Part shown: positions 10,894 to 21,105 of the stretch, one piece after another
Numbering within the stretch: position 1 is the first letter of the stretch
Layout: every line of letters begins with the position of its first letter
Assembly (NCBI RefSeq): GCF_026262505.1
Contig: NC_067206.1
Span: 9,730,268-9,794,267, forward strand
Reading direction: 5' to 3'
Origin: Trichomonas vaginalis G3
Taxonomy: Eukaryota > Parabasalia > Trichomonadida > Trichomonadidae
Length of the DNA: 64,000 nucleotides
Made by a program: the position numbers and the translations under genes
Notes under the pieces: model-generated
Database searches by the model: none
What the model saw: only the letters and a program-made list of their open reading frames with translations
Told to the model about the DNA's origin: nothing

Positions 10894-12777
10894 ATGGTTG
10901 CACAAGCAATATTTACTATTGCTTGTGCAATATTCTTCGGATTTGAATTCATTTCGCTATTTTTGAGAAAACATTTTAACGTAATTACAAGATTCGCTAT
11001 GGGAACCATGTTTGGAATGTTTTTCTCAGCATGGATGTTCTTTATCATATCTCTATGGATCCCACTATCACGTGAACACGGTCTATTGCATTCACTAATT
11101 CTTCTTCTCATTGGATTAATATTACAATTACTCACTATTGGAAAGAAATTTCCGAAAATTCGTTTTTACACTATAGTGACATATATTTTCGGAATCATTA
11201 TTCCATCTACAATGCTAAATGCCTTAATTTGGGACGGTTTACTAAACGAAGGCTATTATACTCATGGTGCTTCATTTGGAGATTTCCCATTTCACATGAA
11301 CATCATTAGCTCGTTTGTATACGGATGCAATAAGAACAGAAAGCATCTTTTCGATTTAGTATCTCCTTTCTACGCCCACAAAGAATTAGCTTATCCTTTC
11401 ATTCCGAACTACTATTCATCAGTATTGATATCATGCTATGGTGTATCAATACATGATGCAACAGTATTCCCTTCGATCCCAGTTTCCATAGCTTTATACA
11501 TAATTTTAGTAGATTTAATTTTTGAATTCACAAAAAGCGAATTCGCAGCCATTATAGGCGTATATCTTTTTACATATAATGGAGGAATGGGTTTCACACA
11601 CTTCTTCTACGAAAAATACAGACAATCTTGGTTTATTGATTATGTTCATTATTGGGACGATGATTGGAAAGAATTTTGGCTCCAAGCAGTTTCTCATGTT
11701 CTATTGCCTCAGCGCGCATCATTGTTTTCGATGCCAATTGCATGGTCAGTGATTTTGATTCTTATGAGATGCAATGAAAGGGGATCTGCCACAGAATTCA
11801 TTGCTGCTGGACTTCTTGTAGCTCTTCTACCACAAATTCATCCTCATTCTATCATTGCTTTGGCTCAATGGGGAGTTGTTTTTGCATTAATCACTTTTCC
11901 ATACAAAAAGGTAGAAAAAATGCCAAGATTTATAATGAGATATATGTGTCTTGGCATAACAGCTATAGTATTTGGTGCATTTCAATGTATTCCTTTGATT
12001 GGACGTTCAACTCAAAATGATTTCATGAAAATACAGCCAATCAATAGAGGAGAGTTCGAAAAAGATATCATTACGCTATGGTGTCGAGGATTAGGACCAT
12101 TTATTGTAATGGCTTTGATTCATTCTCCATTGATTTTAAATAAGACTCAGTGGAAGTTTTATATTCCTTCTATTGTTGTTTTCCTATTGGGAAATATTAT
12201 ATACTATCAGCCATGGGCGTTAGATAATACAAAAGTCTTTTATGCGGCTTTTATTCCTTTGGCTACTGCATCGGTGTCACTTTTTATGAAAAAACTGACA
12301 AAATTTGGATTTTTGGGAGTTGTTACTTTTATTGTTTTATTCATGTTTAGTATATTTTCAGGCATTTTGTCTGTTTATGTGACATGGAAAACGAGATCTA
12401 TTGAATGGGACATTTATGCAGCTTCCTACAACTCTGCCAACTTTATTATCAACAACACCCCACCTGATTCTATCTGGATATCTGATAATCAGCATCAGAA
12501 TCCCATTGTAACATTGGCTGGTCGTCAAATTTTCGTCGGATACATAGGATGGCTGATGAATCATGGTTTAGATTTCGAAAGTCGGCAAGAAATAATGAAT
12601 AGATTGGTTGATAATCCAGAAGATACAACAGAAATTGATGAATTCAACATTACTTACGTAGGAGTTAGATATTCAGATCCTGAGTATCCATTTTATCCTC
12701 CTGATAATTCTACAAAGTGGAGCCATATATATAGCTCAGTAGCTTTCGATATTTGGCAGAGAACATCTGAAAAATAA
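10894..12777 (+). CDS. Polytopic membrane protein, GT-C glycosyltransferase-like
   Basis: 627 residues with roughly 11-13 hydrophobic helices spread over residues 1-510, followed by a soluble C-terminal domain of about 110 residues. After the third or fourth helix there is a long loop (NEGYYTHGASFGDFPFHMN) with acidic and His residues. Another loop (YWDDDWKEFWLQAVSHVLLPQRASL) is also charged and conserved-looking. Acidic motifs in the first luminal loop, many helices and a C-terminal soluble domain are the plan of GT-C enzymes that use lipid-linked sugars in the ER or plasma membrane. That assignment is an inference from architecture. No close family was recognised, and a transporter or other membrane protein remains possible. 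The frame is intact. Confidence 0.6.
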   Translation: MVAQAIFTIACAIFFGFEFISLFLRKHFNVITRFAMGTMFGMFFSAWMFFIISLWIPLSREHGLLHSLILLLIGLILQLLTIGKKFPKIRFYTIVTYIFGIIIPSTMLNALIWDGLLNEGYYTHGASFGDFPFHMNIISSFVYGCNKNRKHLFDLVSPFYAHKELAYPFIPNYYSSVLISCYGVSIHDATVFPSIPVSIALYIILVDLIFEFTKSEFAAIIGVYLFTYNGGMGFTHFFYEKYRQSWFIDYVHYWDDDWKEFWLQAVSHVLLPQRASLFSMPIAWSVILILMRCNERGSATEFIAAGLLVALLPQIHPHSIIALAQWGVVFALITFPYKKVEKMPRFIMRYMCLGITAIVFGAFQCIPLIGRSTQNDFMKIQPINRGEFEKDIITLWCRGLGPFIVMALIHSPLILNKTQWKFYIPSIVVFLLGNIIYYQPWALDNTKVFYAAFIPLATASVSLFMKKLTKFGFLGVVTFIVLFMFSIFSGILSVYVTWKTRSIEWDIYAASYNSANFIINNTPPDSIWISDNQHQNPIVTLAGRQIFVGYIGWLMNHGLDFESRQEIMNRLVDNPEDTTEIDEFNITYVGVRYSDPEYPFYPPDNSTKWSHIYSSVAFDIWQRTSEK

Positions 12778-13165
12778 AATTTGTTTTTTATGTTTGTTAT
12801 ATTTCAGTAAATATATTACGTTTTGCAACTAAATACATAGATATTTAATAATATAAATCATGAAAACTGATACTAGCAAAATTTTATTTTAGATTTCTTC
12901 ATATTTTTATCCAAAAGTGATATATTATGGCTATTTCTCTATATCATATAGAGGATCATTAATTTTTGATGAAAAATGGCAATTCTGGCAATATGAAAAC
13001 TATAAAATCTCAGATTGAACCATCTCATTGAATTTTTTGAAAGTTCTCCATCAACAAGTTATGAAGTTGTAAAGTAGAATTCTTTTCTATTGTGGGGAAC
13101 GGTTAGGCGTCAAAAATCAGAAAGTCATCCATATGATTTGGATTTACCTCTTAATAGAGGGATTA

Positions 13166-13492
13166 TCTAAATCATCAAAAGCTCCTCTTGCAGTTGAATG
13201 GCCTTCTCCATCAGAATCATGGCCAAAGCCTTTGTATGAAAAACCAGAATGGCCAACACCGACTGAAAAATGACCAGATCCTCCTGTTTACCCTACAAAC
13301 AATCAAAATAAATTATCGCCATTAAAGATTACAATAATTGTTGTTTCAGTACTAGTTGTAGTTTCTATTATCGTTGGAGTTTCAATAATCTTTGTCAAAC
13401 GTAGCAGAAAGAATAAATCGTTAGAAGATTTTGATGATACAAACAGATCAACTCTTACGGAAAACATTCTTCAAAATGAAGACGATTTGTAA
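13166..13492 (+). pseudogene. 3' fragment of a Pro-rich, membrane-anchored surface protein gene
   Basis: One frame reads a Pro/Trp/Glu-rich linker (EWPSPSESWPKP, EKPEWPTPTEK) and then, after an in-frame TGA at 13271-13273, PDPPVYPTNNQNKLSP. A transmembrane helix (ITIIVVSVLVVVSIIVGVSI), a basic stop-transfer FVKRSRKN and an acidic tail follow, ending at TAA 13490-13492. This is the usual C-terminal layout of BspA-like and related surface proteins of trichomonads. No ectodomain repeats remain upstream. I take it as a decayed 3' remnant. Confidence 0.6.
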
Positions 13493-13703
13493 GCACATTT
13501 ATATACCTCTATTATGTACATCATTTAATGATGTAATTTATCATTATTTCAAATCATTACTGTTCAATTTCATAAAAAATAATTAAAATAATGCTAATCT
13601 TTAGATAAATTTTTATCCATTGTTCGTCTCTTTTCTAGGAAATTAATGATCGGTAGTTGATAATGAAATAGAAACGACTTTCTTTAGAAAATTTAAATAT
13701 TTC

Positions 13704-13964
13704 AGAAAAGGTGTACGACGGGGTGTAGCAAAGGTTTGCTATAGTCCATCATACGGTTGTAACGAAAATAACATAACTCAGTTTAACGATTTAATTCAAA
13801 CAAGAAAAGTTGTTAACCTTTGGACAAAACTTGAAATTTTCTTTCCTATTGTTAGTATTTTTATTTTTGTTTTCACTCTTGCTTGTGTTATAACGCTTGC
13901 AATAATTGCCATCATTCGTTCTCACAAGTTGAAAGAAGAAGAAAATATGACTCTCCAAATTTAA
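13704..13964 (+). pseudogene. 3' fragment of a second single-pass membrane protein gene
   Basis: An 87-codon open stretch without a suitable ATG reads KVCYSPSYGCNENN, then a hydrophobic segment (EIFFPIVSIFIFVFTLACVI...) and a short basic and acidic tail ending KEEENMTLQI. The layout is a Cys-containing ectodomain end, one membrane helix and a cytosolic tail. The source family was not recognised; it may be a metalloprotease-like or other surface protein. It lies 211 bp after the preceding fragment and differs from it in sequence. Confidence 0.4.
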
Positions 13965-14381
13965 TTTTTCTATTTGTTATTATTATTACTTTGACTAATA
14001 AAAAATTAGGTATTCTCGTGTGATTTAATGGATTCTCCATAATATTAAATCTAATATTCAATATATATTATACAGAAGGTTCCATCAATACCCCTAGTAA
14101 AGTGAGTCATGAAAGGGCATAATCATTCCAGATCAAAATTAAATTCATTTGTAAAAATAAAAATTATCGATGAATCTGATATGAGAGCTTTCTATTTTCC
14201 AATATTAGCTTCTTAGAATGGTTGATATTGGATATTCGGAAATGCATAGGTTGAAAATTCGGCAAATTTTCTAAAAAGATGATTATTTTTCATATATCCT
14301 AGCATCATTACCTATTCTTCTTGTATTACATTAGTTTGTTGCTGATTAAATCTTTCAAAATCTACTTTTCAAATGATTGAT

Positions 14382-14526
14382 TATATGAAATTACGAAACT
14401 AAGCCGCGAGCGAAGCGAGTGGCTTAAGAAAAGAACAGATTCGAAAAAAGATTGTATGAAATTACGAAACTAAGCCACTCGCTTCGCTCGCGGCTTAAGA
14501 AAAGAACAGATTCGAAGAAAGATTGT
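14382..14526. repeat. Tandem duplication with an inverted palindromic core
   Basis: Two copies of a roughly 65-70-bp unit (TGAAATTACGAAACTAAGCC ... GGCTTAAGAAAAGAACAGATTC) stand head to tail. The GC-rich core GCCGCGAGCGAAGCGAGTGGC in the first copy is present in the second as its exact reverse complement, GCCACTCGCTTCGCTCGCGGC. The core is therefore flipped between otherwise direct copies. The core and its flanks also pair within each copy (AAGCC...GGCTT). Confidence 0.7.
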
Positions 14527-14671
14527 ATGAAATTTTAATTCTTTATTTTTTAGGATTGTTAGCTTTGTAAGATTGCTTTCTCACAAGAGAAAACAAGTAT
14601 AAGGTTTAAGCTGTATGTATTAAAGTTATAAATATTTGATTTTAAAAAAAATCAAGATTTTAAACTTTAAA

Positions 14672-14847
14672 GGTATTAATTATGATTATCTTTCTTTAGC
14701 TTTGCATGCTGTATGCTACTTTTGGAAACTGCTCTATTGTATTAGAATGTTTTTAAATTTTGCACCTAAAAATGCGTAATATTAAAAATTAAGGTATTAA
14801 TTATGATTATCTTTCTTTAGCTTTACATGCTGTATGCTACTTTTGTC
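14672..14847. repeat. Separated direct repeat of about 55 bp
   Basis: AGGTATTAATTATGATTATC, continuing through TTTCTTTAGCTTT(G/A)CATGCTGTATGCTACTTTTG, occurs at about 14672 and again at about 14792. The two copies are nearly identical over some 55 bp. No gene spans them. Confidence 0.6.
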
Positions 14848-15268
14848 TTTGAGACATTCCATGATTTAAGTTAAGAAGCTTTAAAAAAAATGCAAAAAAA
14901 ATTGAATACTTTACTGGCTGGGCAAATTTGTCGCCGCCCCTATTTCTATTCATTTAAATAGATATTTGTAAAGTGAATTGTATATTACATAATGTATATA
15001 AGATAGTTCACATAATGTTTTAGCTCAAGACACAAATTGCATCGTCAATTTCATTAAATTTGATACTTGTATTAAAATTTTCGAAAAAATTCATATTGCA
15101 GACGTAATTACGCACGATTGTCATTTGTTTACAGTAAAATGAAATGGCTATTTTCCCTTTCAAATTATGAAACACGCGGCCGAACTCAAAGCATTGAAAA
15201 ATTCAATGAAAAACGATTAAAAATTGACACTTTTTAATAGCCGGAGAAAAAAAAATATTTTTCTTTAC

Positions 15269-16000
15269 TCAATAATAAGCATAGCCATATCTTGCTTCTA
15301 ACAGATTATCCGCCTGAATATCACATTCATCATCGGACATATTGTCTTCATTGCCTTCGCGCATTGATACGATGAGAACTTTATTTTCCTTCTCGTTAAG
15401 GAAGAGTAGAACTAAATTGTAGAAAACGCCCTGTTCACTAAAAGCGTCCGGGCCATCAGGATCATATTTATAGATGTGGCTATTGTTGGTATTAATTTCT
15501 GTATCGATAGCTGTCCAAAGCTTCTGTTGAATAATATCACTATTCTCTAAATACGTCATCAGAGGCCAGCAGATATCAGAATGGGCCTGCTCGACTGTAT
15601 TAATTAACTTCAGATGCCATGGACAGATATTTGAAAAATCGTAGTCTGGGAAGGAAGCTTCGATAGATGATTTAAGAACACCGAAATGCTTTGGGCTAGC
15701 ATACGTATTTAATGAATAGGTAGCACCAGAGGAAAAGCAGTTCGGGCTTTGGCCGAAAGAATTGTGAATGTAAGGGCGATCATAATTGGATGAGTTTACA
15801 TTCGCAAGATCTTCCTGGGAAAACTCGAAGCACTCAACCTTAGAACAGAAACGAGATTCTGGGGTAATTCGTGCAAGCAATTCCTGATTAATATTGAACA
15901 GAGTAGATGTGTTAAGATACTTCATCTTGTATACTTTTTGGCGGTTAGTATTGAAAATATGTTCGGTGTGAGGTGTCGTCATTTTATATGCGAAATTCAT
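15269..16000 (-). CDS. MAF1: Maf1-like repressor of RNA polymerase III
   Basis: 243 residues from the first ATG; another Met lies at residue 7, and MKYLN at about residue 26 is where Maf1 homology usually begins. Family features in order are MKYLNTSTLFNINQEL, a Cys-containing segment (KVECFEF), SIEASFPDYDFS (the start of box B in Maf1), an LWTAIDTEI stretch, IYKYDPDGPDAF and GVFYNLVLLFLNEKENKVLI, which aligns with the WSFNYFFYNKKLKRI core. An acidic tail follows. Maf1 shuttles to the nucleus and represses RNA polymerase III transcription under stress. The frame is intact and of family-typical size. Confidence 0.8.
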   Translation of the reverse strand: MNFAYKMTTPHTEHIFNTNRQKVYKMKYLNTSTLFNINQELLARITPESRFCSKVECFEFSQEDLANVNSSNYDRPYIHNSFGQSPNCFSSGATYSLNTYASPKHFGVLKSSIEASFPDYDFSNICPWHLKLINTVEQAHSDICWPLMTYLENSDIIQQKLWTAIDTEINTNNSHIYKYDPDGPDAFSEQGVFYNLVLLFLNEKENKVLIVSMREGNEDNMSDDECDIQADNLLEARYGYAYY

Positions 16001-16771
16001 TTTCTGACTGATGATTTATTTTCGATATGGGATTTCCTTGCTGATCATTTGTTGTTGTTTTGGTTTTCAAACTGGAAATAACGATTTTTTGAAACTTCCT
16101 GACCAAACTTCTGATATCGTAATATGAAATCACCGTAAATATACGGATTCTATCGCTTTTAATCATATTTGACTGTTCGCATCTGATGCATTATGTCAGT
16201 ATGAAAACATTTGTAGCTTTAAATTGAAAGATTTCAGCTGCTAATTGATGGAATTCGGTAGATTTTGTCTTTTTTCATACTTCCTGCTAAAATTTTTCAT
16301 AAATTAGCATTATCTCGAAACTAGTCGAATTACCATCTCTGAATTCAAAAAAGACTTCCGAAATTAATACGATGAAGCTTAAAATAGAATTCACCGGTCA
16401 TACGATCAAAAGACATAGATTTGAATAAGTAAATGCGAATTTAGTACTTGTTTCAAAGTCCTAGCTACATTTCCAAACAAAATTATGCAATTTTAGCCTT
16501 CCAAATCTCATTTTGTTCAATTCTGTTGCATAGAGTAAAATTACACCAAGATCGTTTATATATTTTGAATACTTTTTTGTTTGTTTTCCGAATTTTTCCA
16601 TGAAATACCTTAGAAATATTGAAAATAATTAATTATGAAATGAAGCGGAGTTGAAATCTGTTGTTTCCTTTTGTCAAATGGTCTGGTTCGTGATGTAATT
16701 TACGAAAATATTTGATAAAAAAATAATAAGTATAATTTTGATTTACAACTGATAAGTATATAGACAACTAA
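16001..16771. other. Intergenic, nothing recognised
   Basis: AT-rich spacer between two minus-strand genes. A short overlapping open frame near its left end has no recognisable features. Confidence 0.4.
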
Positions 16772-17911
16772 TTACGCAAATAGAGAAGCAGCGCGTCTGG
16801 CTCCAATTTTAGAAGTCAATTCGCGACGCAAAAAAGCTGAATCTTTTCTTGCTTTTTCAAGCTCAGATTTCAGCTTAGCAATATTTTGCTGTATAGCAAA
16901 AGATTCTCTAAGTAAGTTTTGTTGTTCTTCTGATCTCTGTTTTTCTAATTCTAACTGTTGTGTTTTTCTCATGTTAGCATTAATCAAAGCAGCCTTAAGC
17001 TTTTCGGCTACTACATTAGCTTTGCTAAGTTTCTGCTTGAATTCGGCTTCAGTTGTGTTGATTTGATTTTGAATTTGGTCTATTTTAGCTTTTTGCTTTC
17101 CAACGACTTCGGCTCGCTTTGCTTGAGTTCTGTCCAATTCGGCAAACAAGCGTGCGAGTTCTTCCTGGTATTTATCTTCTTTCTTCTTCATTTCTGCCTG
17201 GAACTGCTGTATTTCTTTCTGATATTGTGTCTCTTGATCATCTAACAACATTGTCATTTCTGTAACTCGAGCTTTATTAGTTTGTTCTTCTTCTTTTAAT
17301 ACTTTCATTAATTCACGTTTCTTTGATTCAAGCATTGATATTCTTGAAATGTATGCGCTCTCACTTGTTGGGATTTTATCGTCTTCTGGTTCTATGGCTG
17401 ATGTTTTGCTTCCGCGAATTTGATTTTTAGTTTCTTGCAATTGAGAACGAACATTTTCGATTTCTGTTTTATCATCTATATTATCTTGAGGTATTTTCAT
17501 ATTTTGCAATGAGGCAGCATATTGTGCGATGGCCGCAGCATGCTGTTCTTGTAATTGCTCGATATTTGAGAGATGATTCATTCTTGATTCAGCCGATTTT
17601 GCTTCAGCATCAATTTTAATTTGCTTTAATTCTGTTAATAATGATTCTTTCTCGTTCATAAAATCTCTTTCTTCTTGTGCAAGTGTTGATTGCGCAGTAT
17701 TAATGCGCAAAATGTAATCCTGTAATTGTGCTTGAAGATCTTTTAATTCTGCTTCTTTTGTTGCTTTTGTATCTTCAACTGCTTGATTAATTTTTTCAGT
17801 TCTTGATGCTCTAAATTGCTCATATGTTGGCTGCTGTGGTGGCATAGACTTTGCAAGTTCGGATATTGATGCTCTTGATATTCCACCCCTTGAAGATGAT
17901 CTAGTTGTCAT
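16772..17911 (-). CDS. Long coiled-coil protein
   Basis: 379 residues. After a Ser/Arg-rich head (TTRSSSRGGISRASISEL) almost the whole length from residue 40 to 375 is heptad-rich, Glu/Lys/Gln-rich sequence (KEAELKDLQAQLQDYILRI, QMKKKEDKYQEELARLFAEL and similar), with one weaker segment near residues 140-190. It is probably a structural or cytoskeletal coiled coil. No motor, kinase or membrane segment is seen, and the family was not recognised. TCATTTTA on the minus strand (17926-17919) acts as the initiator, giving a leader of about 12 nt and fixing this ATG. Confidence 0.7.
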   Translation of the reverse strand: MTTRSSSRGGISRASISELAKSMPPQQPTYEQFRASRTEKINQAVEDTKATKEAELKDLQAQLQDYILRINTAQSTLAQEERDFMNEKESLLTELKQIKIDAEAKSAESRMNHLSNIEQLQEQHAAAIAQYAASLQNMKIPQDNIDDKTEIENVRSQLQETKNQIRGSKTSAIEPEDDKIPTSESAYISRISMLESKKRELMKVLKEEEQTNKARVTEMTMLLDDQETQYQKEIQQFQAEMKKKEDKYQEELARLFAELDRTQAKRAEVVGKQKAKIDQIQNQINTTEAEFKQKLSKANVVAEKLKAALINANMRKTQQLELEKQRSEEQQNLLRESFAIQQNIAKLKSELEKARKDSAFLRRELTSKIGARRAASLFA

Positions 17912-17918
17912 TGAAAAA

Positions 17919-17926
17919 TAAAATGA
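17919..17926 (-). promoter_or_regulatory. Initiator element of coiled-coil gene
   Basis: TCATTTTA on the minus strand lies 7 nt before the ATG and matches the TCA(C/T)T(A/T) initiator seen at other host genes here. Confidence 0.55.
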
Positions 17927-18289
17927 TTACAAAGATTTTTTTTTATAAAACGGAGCATTCTTTTCATCCTTCTAGCATTGAATATTATGTATATAGACTA
18001 TATAAAAGTATCATACATCGGTGGGTAATACTAGGAAATCGATCTTGATTGAGAAATCAATTGAGTTTCTTCCCTAACGTATAATTTAGATTCCGTGTAA
18101 ATCTTACAAATAGCTCAATTTTTGATAGTATGACGGATTCATTTATAAACATTTTTATCTAAACTGTTAGATGTTATTTTCTGCAAATGTTATATGACAA
18201 AATTTTTGCAGTTTATATGACTGTTCGAAAACTTCTATTTTGGATTGATTTCAGAATTCCTGCGTCATAAACGTACAAAAATTTTATCA

Positions 18290-18868
18290 ATGTATTCTTC
18301 GAAATCAATCAATCTTAGAAGTCAATTTCGCTCTCATCTCGAGAAAGCATATCCTGGAAAGAATGCAGGAGAAATCTATAGTGCATTGTTACCAAATGGA
18401 CAGGCATATCTTTTATTTTCTGATCTAGAAAACTTATGTCTAGACGCTCAAATTCCCGTTGAAAAAATAAACGATATTTTCCATCCATATATTTCACGTA
18501 AAAATATGATTTCCGGATCACAATTCGAACAATTCTTCAAGGATGAGTTCACAACAGGTTCAAATCAACCAGATGTTCCAGAGGGCGTCTCAAATGAAAC
18601 AGTTTTAGTTCTTCGTGCATTTGCTACAGCAATTCGTCTTAGATTATCACCTCATCCTTCTGAAAGATGGGCGAAACTCATCCAAAGAAATCCACCTAGT
18701 GCTGGATCATCTAAACTTCGTGTTGCTACATTATGTAGATTGTGTAATGAATACAATCTTCCTTGTGATACTGAAGACTTTATTGATGCTCTTTTCGAAT
18801 TCTTAGGTACAAAGACTGATGCGATCGACTTCCAACAATTCAACTCTATAATGGGCACATTTGCTTAA
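18290..18868 (+). CDS. EF-hand-like protein
   Basis: 192 residues from ATG 18290, chosen because the longer frame starts only with TTG. The pattern is four helix-loop-helix-like segments: RSHLEKAYPGKNAGEIYSAL, FSDLENLCLDAQIPVEKIND, LRVATLCRLCNEYNLPC and TEDFIDALFEFLGTKTDAID. The fold of degenerate EF-hand proteins is suggested, but the loops lack complete DxDxDG calcium-binding motifs. It may be a regulatory or cytoskeleton-associated protein that no longer binds calcium. The assignment is structural inference; the family was not identified. Confidence 0.6.
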   Translation: MYSSKSINLRSQFRSHLEKAYPGKNAGEIYSALLPNGQAYLLFSDLENLCLDAQIPVEKINDIFHPYISRKNMISGSQFEQFFKDEFTTGSNQPDVPEGVSNETVLVLRAFATAIRLRLSPHPSERWAKLIQRNPPSAGSSKLRVATLCRLCNEYNLPCDTEDFIDALFEFLGTKTDAIDFQQFNSIMGTFA

Positions 18869-19094
18869 AACATATTTATTGGTATTTTTTTATTTGATGA
18901 TAAAAGTAACATTCTTGTTCTTTTGTATAGAATTTCTCATATATTAAATACTGAAACACTAGTACTAAAGAGTTTTCAATATAGATTTACGGTAAGAATT
19001 CTCAAAAATTTGTATCAGACTCAAAAATTAAGATAATGAGTATGAATGAAAAAAATGTATAAGTTAACTTAATACGTAATTCGAATTTAATCAA

Positions 19095-20084
19095 TTAAAA
19101 ATCAACGACAACACCAAGATTCTTTTCCTTGGCAATATCATAAATAATTTGAGAAGCAACCGTATCTTGTGCTGCGTGTCCGACGAACTTCGCAATTGTA
19201 ATTTGCTTCTCATTTTGTCTGCCTTCGATCTCTTTATTAACGACGGCTCCAAATTCATAAATCTTATCTTCTGTGATGAATCCGCTTCTGATTGCATCCA
19301 TAACATCACCAGCTTCTTCTCTCATTGCTTCGAATTCATCGATAAATATTCTGACATTTACTCTTCCGAAGATTTCGTTTGGAAGCTCGCGCATATCGAG
19401 TTTGTAAGCACCAATAGCTGAGATATGTGCACCCTCCTTAACCCATTCGGCCTTGAAGAGTGGAGTCTTGGATGTTGTGGCGCAGTGAATGATATCTGCT
19501 TCACGTACTGCTTTTTCAATATCTTCTCCAACTATATAGTTGCGAGTTCCGTCCTTATCGGCGTGTCTCTTGCAGTATCCAACGGCAGAAGTATTGTTAT
19601 AGTCAAAAGCAGTAATGTTTTTGACTTCAGGATGAGCCTGAATAATTGATTCAATGCCTGCACAACCTTGTGCACCGCATCCGAAAATAACAACATTTGT
19701 AGCTGGAGCTGGATGAAGCAATTGCGATGTTGCGCCAGCTGTGGCACCTGTCCTCTTAAATGTAACCATAAATCCATCCATGATTGCATTTAGAGCGCCG
19801 GTTTCGTTGTCATAAACAAGACATTTTCCAGGGATAGTGTTAAGTCCCTTTGCTCTGTTTCCTGGGCAGACAGAAAGAATCTTAATGGCAAGATCTGTTC
19901 TATCTTCTTCATGAACAGCGCATGGCATGAGAAGAAGTTCTTGTGGGCCTGTGTTTAAGTTTGTTCTAACTGGAGCTGTGAATTTCTTATGGGAAATGAT
20001 GGAGAACGCCTTGAAGCATCCTTGAATAGCGATCTCTGGTGTATAAATTTGTTCGACAAGTTCTTTGTTAAGAAGGCGAGTCAT
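19095..20084 (-). CDS. Ornithine cyclodeaminase / mu-crystallin family dehydrogenase
   Basis: 329 residues from MTRLLNKELVEQI. The frame runs 42 codons further upstream but the initiator sits just before this Met. TNVVIFGCGAQGCAGIESII is the Rossmann GxGxQ motif of the family. The N-terminal region reads AIQGCFKAFS, and the middle (MPCAVHEEDRTDLAIKIL) and the late ADIIHCATTSKTPLF and GAHISAIGA match conserved blocks. Members are NAD(P)-dependent imine or amino-acid enzymes, including ornithine to proline cyclisation and related ketimine reductions. Length is normal (about 320-350). A link to the trichomonad arginine-ornithine pathway is plausible, but the exact substrate cannot be told from the sequence. 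Confidence 0.87.
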   Translation of the reverse strand: MTRLLNKELVEQIYTPEIAIQGCFKAFSIISHKKFTAPVRTNLNTGPQELLLMPCAVHEEDRTDLAIKILSVCPGNRAKGLNTIPGKCLVYDNETGALNAIMDGFMVTFKRTGATAGATSQLLHPAPATNVVIFGCGAQGCAGIESIIQAHPEVKNITAFDYNNTSAVGYCKRHADKDGTRNYIVGEDIEKAVREADIIHCATTSKTPLFKAEWVKEGAHISAIGAYKLDMRELPNEIFGRVNVRIFIDEFEAMREEAGDVMDAIRSGFITEDKIYEFGAVVNKEIEGRQNEKQITIAKFVGHAAQDTVASQIIYDIAKEKNLGVVVDF

Positions 20085-20091
20085 TTTTATA

Positions 20092-20100
20092 TAAAAATGA
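20092..20100 (-). promoter_or_regulatory. Initiator element of cyclodeaminase gene
   Basis: TCATTTTTA on the minus strand is followed by TATAAAA and the ATG at 20084, with an A+1 to ATG distance of about 14 nt. This supports the shorter start. Confidence 0.6.
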
Positions 20101-20544
20101 ATTGAAAATATAAGAAAATTGAAAGGGGAAATTAGCCAATCAAATAAAATTTTGGAAGAAATAAAGTCAAAGATGTAGTGGTTATTATAAGATGATTTGT
20201 CAAAAAGCATAGTTTTGATTCATTCAAAAATTGAACTCGGAATTGGGATTAATTGAAATTTTGAAAATTCTCTGAAAGAGATTTTCATGTTGAACATTCT
20301 GCAATGGAATAAAATAATTATAGAAAAAAATAAAATTTTTGAACGCCGATTTACGTAATTATGCTTATTGTTAGTAGTCTTATAAATTACATTGAAAATC
20401 ATTCTATTATCCTTGGATAAACCCATGAAACATTCAAATCATAAATATCTATGACCAACTAAAATAAATAACCTTGATATTCAGCTAAAGTAACACTCAC
20501 TACTTACAGTCATATATAGAGTGGTTTCCCAAAAAAGATGATCG

Positions 20545-21105
20545 TTTTGTTATAGACCGAAAATAGATTTTTTCGGTTTTCTCTTCAAATAATTGAAAGA
20601 ATGATACTATTATAGGTTTATTATATTATATAGCATATAATCATGCTATAGCCGAAAATTATAAGTTTTGAGAAGATTGAATATAACACAAATAAATTTG
20701 AATGTAAGTTAAATTGCTTGTTGTTTTTAATAGCTATTTAATGAGAAATCCAATATTGCAAAATTCAAATTGAATGATTGAAAGAACAGAAAAAGTCATT
20801 CTTTTCAATTTCGAATATGTTTCATTGTATTTATAATTATATGGCAAATAAGATATTTAAACTTAATTTTTGAAGGAAAATTCACAAAATTGAATAAATT
20901 CAAATAATTTTTATTCAAAAATAAACTAGTTATTTGAGTTTAATACTAATTATCTATTCAAACTACAAAGTTTGTAATTTAAAATATTTTGTGAGATCAG
21001 ATTGAATTAATTCAAGGTTCTTTTCAATTAATATTAATGACCATATTACGCATTTTCGAACATTCTAAACCAAATATATAAAAATGGGAGACGAATGTTA
21101 AATTT
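20545..21105. repeat. Left inverted arm of IS481-like transposon
   Basis: 561 bp that mirror 24251-24811 without gaps. Near the tip it contains ACCGAAAATAG...TTTTCGGT and the perfect 8-bp hairpin TATAGCAT (20629-20636) / ATGCTATA (20643-20650), which are candidate transposase binding or structural sites. Confidence 0.85.

Larger units (their letters stand above)
13965..15268. other. Gene-poor region with small repeats
   Basis: No gene was recognised over 1.3 kb. It holds a duplicated palindrome (14382-14526) and a separated 55-bp duplication (14672-14847), both listed separately. The remainder is AT-rich. Confidence 0.45.

Noticed and set aside
16958-17245. 95-codon hydrophobic plus-strand frame
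   Set aside because: It is the antisense shadow of the coiled-coil gene; reversed Glu/Lys codons give Phe/Leu-rich sequence.
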